This document shows, one piece after another, positions 7,389-12,177 of a stretch of 12,177 bases of DNA. A program made the translations under genes and the position numbers. The DNA is taken from NCBI GenBank assembly GCA_005773145.1, contig SXHS01000257.1:1-12177 (forward strand). Reading direction: 5' to 3'. The notes under the pieces are model-generated. The model was not told the DNA's origin. It made no database searches and saw nothing but the letters and a program-made list of their open reading frames with translations. The stretch is from Planctomycetaceae bacterium (lineage in GTDB: Bacteria; Planctomycetota; Planctomycetia; Pirellulales; Pirellulaceae). Numbering within the stretch: position 1 is the first letter of the stretch; every line of letters starts with the position of its first letter.

Positions 7389-8789
7389 ATGAGGTGTTTT
7401 CAAACCTGCTGGCTGATGGTGGTGGTGGTCGGTAGCTGGTCCACTACAGGCCACGCGCAGTCGGCAGCCCCTACCCCGCGTTACCCATTGATACAATCAC
7501 CGGCGCGCGGCGCGGTGCCACTGTCCGGCGCTGTGGGCTTGGAGCGGTTGGCTTCCCTTGAGGTAGCCGATGACGCATCGACTCCGATCGAGGGGAGCGG
7601 GATTTCTTCGACCGGTGGAACGGGGTGCGTCGGATGTCAAAATGGCACCGGCCACCAGCCCTTCAATGGAACCTTATGGGATCCATCTGCAAATTACACC
7701 TGTGGCGGTGCGAGTTCCGGCGCCTCGGGTATCGTTGGGGGAGTGCCGTGTGGCTGCCCCAATTGGTACGTCGGCCTGAATGGGCTGATTATGACTCGGG
7801 ACGATGAGAACCCCGCCTTCTTCAGTTACAGCGACGAAGATGAATCGATCCAGTTGTTGAATAGCCGCGAGGCGAGCATGGACTGGGGGGGGGGCGTTGA
7901 GTTTCGTTTGGGCCGTCCCTTCTGTGGTTGTGAGTACGGACTCGAAGCGGTTTACTGGGGCCTCTTTCCAGGGACACAGGAATCGAACCTGCTCCAATCA
8001 CAAGATATCAACCCAGGGTTCTTCTTGAATTCCACGCTCAATTTCGATCAATTGGACTACGATCCGGGTAGCGGTGCTTTGGATGCGGGGAACTGGTTCG
8101 ATTCGGCCGAACGTCACCGGCTACGTCGGCACTACGAGTACCAAAACGTAGAAGTCAATCTAATTCAGCAGCCGTTGTTTGTTTCGGGATACAGTCCGTG
8201 TGGCATGAATACAGCTTGCTGTGGTCGTAACGGGATTTCGTTGGGCTGGCTGTTTGGTCTGCGTTATTTCCGCTCGGACGAATACCTGCAATTCGCAACG
8301 GATCGCGGCGACGAAGTCTTTGGGAACAACCCCGACGACGAGATGTTTTATGACATTGACGTCGAGAACAATCTCTTCGGTGCCCAGGTTGGTGGGCAGC
8401 TACGTTATGCGTTGACCCAGCGCTTGCACTTCAACTCCGCCACCAAGTTTGGCCTGTATGGCAATCACATTAGCCATCAGTCGTTCATTGGCGGTGCCAA
8501 CGGTGCTGCGATTGTCAACAACGGTCCGAATGCGGGCCGCGCGTTTGATGTGCGATCGTCGAAGAACGACGTGTCGTTCGCGGGCGAAATCAATTTAGGT
8601 GGCGTCTACCGACTCCATCCGCAGTGGAATCTATCAGCTGGCTACCGAGCGATGGCGGTGACGGGACTGGCCTTGCCAACGGAGCAGATCTATCCCGACC
8701 TGCGTGGCATTGATGATTTGTACGACATCGATTCCAACGGCAGCCTGATTCTTCACGGTGCCTACGCCGGTTTGGAATACCTGTGGTAA
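7389..8789 (+). CDS. BBP7-family outer-membrane beta-barrel protein
   Basis: Putative porin-like barrel of the planctomycete BBP7 family, exported to the outer membrane. The ATG at 7389 is chosen because AAAAAGGAG lies 7-8 nt upstream and it opens a clear signal peptide (residues 1-23, hydrophobic core WLMVVVVG, cleavage after GHA). A Gly/Ser/Cys-rich linker with paired cysteines (80/83, 105, 121/123) precedes the barrel, which starts at WYVGLNGLIMTRD (126). Family-like strands include WGGGVEFRLGRPFCGCEYGLEAVYW (its two halves at 166-175 and 176-190), ISLGWLFGLRYF, and a C-terminal hairpin ending in Trp, as in outer-membrane proteins. The ligand or transport role is unknown. An upstream in-frame extension to 7215 is possible but has no signal peptide at its N-terminus. 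A run of ten G lies at 7885-7894. The gene ends in a strong terminator. Confidence 0.88.
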   Translation: MRCFQTCWLMVVVVGSWSTTGHAQSAAPTPRYPLIQSPARGAVPLSGAVGLERLASLEVADDASTPIEGSGISSTGGTGCVGCQNGTGHQPFNGTLWDPSANYTCGGASSGASGIVGGVPCGCPNWYVGLNGLIMTRDDENPAFFSYSDEDESIQLLNSREASMDWGGGVEFRLGRPFCGCEYGLEAVYWGLFPGTQESNLLQSQDINPGFFLNSTLNFDQLDYDPGSGALDAGNWFDSAERHRLRRHYEYQNVEVNLIQQPLFVSGYSPCGMNTACCGRNGISLGWLFGLRYFRSDEYLQFATDRGDEVFGNNPDDEMFYDIDVENNLFGAQVGGQLRYALTQRLHFNSATKFGLYGNHISHQSFIGGANGAAIVNNGPNAGRAFDVRSSKNDVSFAGEINLGGVYRLHPQWNLSAGYRAMAVTGLALPTEQIYPDLRGIDDLYDIDSNGSLILHGAYAGLEYLW

Positions 8790-8847
8790 ACGAATCACGG
8801 TAAGCGGACTCACCCGCTCGGCCGTCGCCTTAACGGGCGAAACCTAG

Positions 8848-8889
8848 CCCCCGGCAGGAATCACTCTTGCCGGGGGTTCTTTTCTTTTT
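8848..8889 (+). terminator. Intrinsic terminator of the BBP7 gene
   Basis: CCCCCGGCA pairs with TGCCGGGGG and the stem extends inward by GGA/TCT (one G-U), giving about 12 bp with a 5-nt loop (8848-8876). It is followed by TTCTTTTCTTTTT. It begins 58 bp after the stop codon. The T tract is on the plus strand only, so it is directional. Confidence 0.92.
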
Positions 8890-8945
8890 GGGTGGACGGG
8901 TGCAATAGTTGACGTGTACCTGAAGCACTCGGTGCCTCGGACGCA

Positions 8946-9038
8946 CAGACGATGACGGACGTCAGCGCCAAGAACTCAGACGATGACGGACGTCAGCGCC
9001 AAGAACTCAGACGATGACGGACGTCAGCGCCAAGAACT
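8946..9038. repeat. Perfect tandem array, 3 x 31 bp, at the 3' end of the TPR gene
   Basis: Three identical 31-bp units (8946-8976, 8977-9007, 9008-9038), each beginning CAGACGATGACGG and ending CCAAGAACT, follow one another with no spacer. Unit 3 encodes the last residues of the minus-strand TPR protein; units 1 and 2 lie downstream of it. Each unit contains the small inverted repeat TGACG-GA-CGTCA. Perfect identity suggests recent expansion. A unit of 31 bp is not a multiple of three. Confidence 0.97.
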
Positions 9039-9570
9039 CCGGGTAGTGGCGAATGGGATCGAAATCGGGCTCGTCCATCACCAGATCCCGAAAATGGGGT
9101 TCAAGATCGAAGCTATGGTCCAAATATGCCAAGGCTTTTCGGACGTTGGCTGCCAAGCTCCAATAGCAGGCCAGGTTGTAATGCAGGACGGCTTCGTCCG
9201 CGTTTTTTTCGAGAGACGTCTCGAGCGCCTGAATGGCCAGGTCCAGACGGCCAACCCGCTTGTAACACCACCCCAAGGCTAAGCTGACATGCAGGTTGCC
9301 TGGTTCCAACTCGGCCGCTATCCGGAGCGGCTCCAAGGCCTCCTGAAAGCGGTCCATTAGCCGCAAGGCCTGACCGCGAAGCAAGGCCACATCCGCGCGC
9401 CGGTAGTTCTTGGAGGCGATTCGGTCGAGCGCATCCAGCGCTCGCTGTGCCGTGCGGTCGCGCAACGCCACCTCAAGCGGCCAATGGTCGCCAACTGCGG
9501 TCAACAAATCCAAATAGCCCTCGGCCTCCCGCATCAGCTGTCGAGAGCGAATGATCCTGGGATCTGCCAC
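9007..9570 (-). CDS. Tetratricopeptide-repeat protein
   Basis: A 187-residue soluble helical-repeat protein, probably a protein-protein interaction scaffold; partners are unknown. Three consecutive 34-residue TPRs are visible at about 59-92 (ALLRGQALRLMDRFQEAL), 93-126 (LALGWCYKRVGRLDLAIQAL) and 127-160 (HYNLACYWSLAANVRKALAY). They are followed by the D-E-P-D-F-D-P-I-R...PEF capping segment (166-179) often seen after the last TPR in this kind of protein. There is no signal peptide. The start is GTG at 9570, with GGGGAG about 9-11 nt upstream. The HDOD gene lies 121 bp upstream on the same strand, so co-transcription is possible. The stop TGA (9009-9007) spans the junction of two 31-bp tandem repeats. 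No T-rich terminator follows on the minus strand. Confidence 0.87.
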   Translation of the reverse strand: MADPRIIRSRQLMREAEGYLDLLTAVGDHWPLEVALRDRTAQRALDALDRIASKNYRRADVALLRGQALRLMDRFQEALEPLRIAAELEPGNLHVSLALGWCYKRVGRLDLAIQALETSLEKNADEAVLHYNLACYWSLAANVRKALAYLDHSFDLEPHFRDLVMDEPDFDPIRHYPEFLALTSVIV

Positions 9571-9691
9571 GGCCGGTCTCTCCCCGCTCCTGCGGACGGT
9601 CGGACACTATCGCTACTCTCTATTCTACACGCTGATTGGTCCAAGCCCAAGTCCGATGCGCCACATCGTGGGCGAATTGTGCGACGGCCGG

Positions 9692-10606
9692 TCAGGGGCC
9701 GCACGCCGTGGGCTGTGCCAAGCTGTCACACAGCGACATTCCATGGCCGCTGATCTTCATGATCGGGGCAAACTCGGCAAACTCGCTGTCCACTTGGGCA
9801 AAGACCTCTGCCAGCTCGGTCCCCTGGCCCTGGACGAGGGCCTGATACGTTTGCAAGAAGGCCTCCCGATCATGCCAGTTGCCGTCGGTATCTGCGGGCA
9901 AGAGCGCGGTCAGGCTGATTGCCAGTCGATCTCGGTGCTGGTCCCCCGACTCCAACCATTGTGACGTGTGCACGTGGCCACGGATGAGGTCGACGAACGA
10001 TTCCGGCAGATTCCAAACCCGCGCCATGTGGGCTGCGGCATCGGCGTGGTTCCAACCGAATCGCTCCATTTCCAGATCCGACAGCCGTCGTCGACCATGA
10101 TCGCGGCTTTCGAACATTTCGCGATACTCGTTGGGGAGTTCCTTGGCCAACAAGGGAACGGCCATGTCCTGCAACAATGCGGCGGAAAACAAGTCCTCAG
10201 ATGCATCCAGACGCAGACGCGACCCTAACGTCCGGGCCAGTAAGCCGCGTCGCAAGGAGTCCTTCCAGAGGGCCTTCAAATCGAATGGGCCACAGCGTGG
10301 GTTGGGGACCAAACTGAACACGGCGCTCCACAGCGAAAAGTTCTTCACGGTCCGAATGCCTACCAGTGAGATGGCGAGCTTGACGCTGGAGATCTCTCGG
10401 GAAAAACCAAAGTACGACGAATTTACAAAGCGCAATACCTGACTGGCCAACCCCGGATCGCTCTCAATCGGTACGGCGAACTCGGCCGGACCGTTGTCCG
10501 GATCCCGAGACAATTCGAGTAGTCGAATGGCGCTCTGAGGTAACGCCGGGAGCTGAGCGCCGGTCAGGAGTTGATCCAGCCGGACAGTTTGCGTGTTTTT
10601 GGACAT
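9692..10606 (-). CDS. HDOD domain-containing protein
   Basis: HDOD (HD-related output domain) proteins act in bacterial signalling, often with response regulators or cyclic-di-GMP pathways, and usually lack hydrolase activity. Here 304 residues are almost entirely the domain: LPALPQSAIRLLEL (19-32), the signature VNSSYFGFSREISSVKLAIS (61-80), LVGIRTVKNFSLWSAVF (81-97), then the degenerate HD positions (LWKDSLRRG, LLQDM at 144-148 where active enzymes have HD) and FGWNHADAAAHMARVWNLP (183-201). The loss of HD residues is typical and argues for a binding, not catalytic, role. No receiver or GGDEF domain is fused. The ATG at 10606 lacks a clear Shine-Dalgarno sequence (upstream is TTTCGGCCC), so translation may be weak or leader-dependent. 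It precedes the TPR gene on the same strand. Confidence 0.9.
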   Translation of the reverse strand: MSKNTQTVRLDQLLTGAQLPALPQSAIRLLELSRDPDNGPAEFAVPIESDPGLASQVLRFVNSSYFGFSREISSVKLAISLVGIRTVKNFSLWSAVFSLVPNPRCGPFDLKALWKDSLRRGLLARTLGSRLRLDASEDLFSAALLQDMAVPLLAKELPNEYREMFESRDHGRRRLSDLEMERFGWNHADAAAHMARVWNLPESFVDLIRGHVHTSQWLESGDQHRDRLAISLTALLPADTDGNWHDREAFLQTYQALVQGQGTELAEVFAQVDSEFAEFAPIMKISGHGMSLCDSLAQPTACGP

Positions 10607-11021
10607 GGGCCGAAATCACAGCTTACCAAGGGGGACACAAACGACTGCGGGTGCAGACACTCCTGAAAATTTACGTTGTGTTCTGAGCTGGGGCAAATCG
10701 GCCAGCGGCAGGGCCTGGGTGGAATATTGGGAATATGAGGGGCTGCTCGGGGGGGCATTCGCGCCATTCGAACTCGGCCAGGTGCTCGCTGCCGTGTTGC
10801 CGAATGGCCACCGGGGATGCGGATTTTCAACAAGTGGCTGCGGGGGCCTAGTCGGAGCGTTCGCGATAACTCTTTACTGAGGAATGATTTGTGATCGTAA
10901 TGGCGTCGGTGGTCATGCCGGGGCACACCGGTTGCGATCGGGAGAACGTGGACCGACAGATGGGGCCGATCGTGCCCCTTTCGGTCGCGCTTCCCGTTGC
11001 GCATTTCTGTGTGCTAGTGGC
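10607..11021. other. Divergent intergenic region between the HDOD gene and the small membrane protein gene
   Basis: About 415 bp without a convincing gene. Open frames on both strands (for example 10593-10880 plus and 10564-11004 minus) are Arg/Pro/Gly-rich with no recognisable motif and overlap each other. A modestly AT-rich stretch at 10664-10680 could hold the HDOD promoter on the minus strand, but no good hexamer pair is visible. Confidence 0.4.
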
Positions 11022-11363
11022 ATGCGTGGCGTTCTACTTACGGTCATCGTGCTGATTCTCGCGGCCATCGTCTGCTGCATGGCTGGCGATCCGCTCACGT
11101 CGCATTCGCCGGCCGGTTCCTCGGCCCCCCCCGCGACGGTGACCGCGGACGATTCGCCGTGGCGGCGGACGGCCGCTGGTTGGGAGCGTAACGACCGGTG
11201 GTCCGTCCACCGGCCCCGCGTCTTGGCCGAGGGGCCGACGGTTGCCGCGTTCCATCCGCTCTTAATGGCCCTGTTCCTGCTCATGGCCTGCGGCGGACTG
11301 CTGCTAGCAGGCCACGAACCGCCCCCGGCACGTAGCGGCACGCCCGGTCTCTTGGGTCGTTGA
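11022..11363 (+). CDS. Small two-TM membrane protein, hypothetical
   Basis: A 113-residue protein from ATG 11022. It has two hydrophobic segments, residues 3-19 (LLTVIVLILAAIVCC region) and about 75-97 (HPLLMALFLLMACGGLLLA), flanking a polar loop with the motif WRRTAAGWER (47-56) and RWSVHRP. I recall similar short proteins with a 'WRRT.dGWE' loop and a 'HP.lva' second helix in planctomycetes, but no function is known. I infer an inner-membrane location. The frame is open back to an ATG at 10884 that follows TGAGG; the extra 46 residues look non-coding, and 11022 itself has no good ribosome-binding site, so the start is uncertain. It lies 109 bp before the next plus-strand gene and might be transcribed with it. 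Confidence 0.6.
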   Translation: MRGVLLTVIVLILAAIVCCMAGDPLTSHSPAGSSAPPATVTADDSPWRRTAAGWERNDRWSVHRPRVLAEGPTVAAFHPLLMALFLLMACGGLLLAGHEPPPARSGTPGLLGR

Positions 11364-11370
11364 GATCTTT

Positions 11371-11395
11371 TTGCATTTTCGTGTACGAAGTGCAA
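11371..11395. promoter_or_regulatory. Inverted repeat upstream of the LTLRTLLAYLDD-family gene
   Basis: TTGCA (11371-11375) and TGCAA (11391-11395) enclose TTCG-TGTA-CGAA (11378-11389), so the site can form a two-part hairpin with a small internal loop. It starts 7 bp after the stop of the small membrane protein gene and lies 78 bp before the next start. With no T tract after it, an operator or leader structure is more likely than a terminator. Confidence 0.35.
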
Positions 11396-11472
11396 CCGGC
11401 CCGGCCACTAACTCTTTCGGCTGACAGTTGCCGTTTCACGCCGATAGTCCGTCTACTTGGGAGAGTTGCGTC

Positions 11473-12177
11473 ATGCGTCTGACCCTGCGAACCTTGCTGG
11501 CCTACTTGGACGACATTTTAGAGCCGTCCGACGCGGATGATTTGGCGGCGAAGGTAAAGGACAGCGAATTCGCGACGGGCTTGGTGCAGCGCATTCGCAA
11601 CGCCGTGGGGCGTCTGCGGCTGTCGGCGCCTCCCGTTTTGGGGAGGGGCATGGAGGGAGATCCGAACTACGTCTCGGAGTATTTGGACAATACATTGCCG
11701 GCGGACCGCGTTCCGGAGTTTGAAAAGATTTGTTTGGAGTCGGATGTGCGACTGGCCGAAGTCTCCGCTTGTCATCAGGTGCTGGCCTTGGTTTTAGGCG
11801 AGCCTGCCGAAGTTGCGACTGGGATCCGGGACCGTGTCTACCGCGTTCCGCAAGTTGCGGCGGATCGTGCAGCGATTCCGGCGGCGCGCGCCGATTTTGA
11901 GGATGCGCTTGAGCTGTTGCCTGGCGCGGCGGGCGGGGAACGGGCTCTGGACGCAGCCGTTGCCCCGGTGCCTATGATCAACACACGCAGTGCGGCCCCT
12001 TCCCCCCGCAGAAAAAGGCCCGAGGTACCGGATTACTTGCGAGCGGGAAGATCACGCCGCTACATGTTCGTGGCGGCGACGCTGGCCGCCGCTTTCTGCT
12101 TAGGTTTGGTGGCGATTTGGGTCGTCAGCTCCCTGGACGGTTGGCAGACCAATGAGCGGGCGACGGCGACCCTTTCG
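11473..12177 (+). CDS. Planctomycete-specific membrane protein of the LTLRTLLAYLDD family, N-terminal part, cut by window edge
   Basis: The frame is open from the ATG at 11473 through the last base (235 codons, no stop). It starts MRLTLRTLLAYLDDIL, then AAKVKDSEFATGLVQRI (25-41), then DPNYVSEYLDNTLP (63-76) and LESDVRLAEVSACHQVLALVLG (88-109), the hallmarks of a conserved planctomycete protein whose function I do not know. A Pro/Ala/Arg-rich linker (125-196) leads to one transmembrane helix at about 198-219 and the start of an outer segment. The N-terminal domain is therefore probably cytoplasmic. The segment EYLDNTLPADRVPEFE recalls the pattern of anti-sigma-factor domains (YLDGEL...E...FE) but without the usual Cys ligands; that similarity is only suggestive. 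GGGAG lies about 9 nt before the ATG. Confidence 0.85.
   Translation, partial: MRLTLRTLLAYLDDILEPSDADDLAAKVKDSEFATGLVQRIRNAVGRLRLSAPPVLGRGMEGDPNYVSEYLDNTLPADRVPEFEKICLESDVRLAEVSACHQVLALVLGEPAEVATGIRDRVYRVPQVAADRAAIPAARADFEDALELLPGAAGGERALDAAVAPVPMINTRSAAPSPRRKRPEVPDYLRAGRSRRYMFVAATLAAAFCLGLVAIWVVSSLDGWQTNERATATLS

Noticed and set aside
8946..9038. CRISPR array
   Set aside because: The three 31-bp repeats are directly adjacent with no spacers and overlap a coding end; this is a simple tandem duplication.
10593..10880. Plus-strand open frame of 95 codons
   Set aside because: Begins antisense within the HDOD start, has no ribosome-binding site and no recognisable features.
10564..11004. Minus-strand open frame of 146 codons upstream of and overlapping the HDOD start
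   Set aside because: Arg/Pro/His-rich with no motif, overlaps the HDOD gene out of frame, and conflicts with a plus-strand frame over the same bases.
10913..11395. Minus-strand open frame of 160 codons
   Set aside because: Antisense to the small two-TM protein gene; the plus frame has two clear membrane segments while this one is Arg/Pro/Ser-rich and featureless.

Overview
The window looks like chromosomal DNA from a planctomycete, most likely of the Pirellulales group. The case rests on protein families: a BBP7-type outer-membrane beta-barrel protein, a partial gene of the planctomycete family that begins LTLRTLLAYLDD, a large adenosylcobalamin-dependent ribonucleotide reductase, an HDOD protein, and several proteins that resemble nothing outside this phylum as far as I can tell. 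The DNA is GC-rich, genes lie singly or in pairs on both strands, and start codons are mixed (ATG and GTG). I see no tRNA, rRNA, insertion sequence, phage gene or CRISPR array.

Layout. Positions 1-1842 (minus) hold the N-terminal 614 codons of a class II ribonucleotide reductase (nrdJ), cut by the left edge. Its upstream region (1843-2566) contains a well-formed pair of NrdR boxes (2098-2113 and 2129-2144, 31 bp apart) lying over a matching -35/-10 promoter, and a strong hairpin at 2199-2233. Next come a secreted or membrane-anchored endonuclease/exonuclease/phosphatase-fold protein (2567-3571, plus) and a DEDDy 3'-5' exonuclease of the PolB-exonuclease-like family (3572-4432, minus). Their stop codons abut in the palindrome TGATCA. 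A divergent spacer with an inverted repeat (4433-4661) leads into a glycosyltransferase-2-like protein (4662-5699, plus). This converges on a putative DNA-binding protein with helix-hairpin-helix/alpha-CTD-like and sigma-region-4-like segments (5751-6911, minus).

After another divergent spacer come the BBP7 outer-membrane protein (7389-8789, plus) and its intrinsic terminator (8848-8889). Facing it is a minus-strand pair: an HDOD protein (9692-10606) followed downstream by a TPR protein (9007-9570). The TPR gene ends inside a perfect 3 x 31 bp tandem array whose repeat junction supplies the stop codon. A small two-TM protein (11022-11363, plus) and the LTLRTLLAYLDD-family membrane protein (11473 to the right edge, plus) close the window.

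The genes do not form one obvious pathway. The best-supported regulatory unit is NrdR control of nrdJ. The HDOD-TPR pair may be co-transcribed. I found no convincing new multi-gene system. The points most worth checking are the NrdR operator, the 31-bp array that creates a stop codon, the 10-G tract inside the outer-membrane protein gene, and the alpha-CTD/HTH-like protein.
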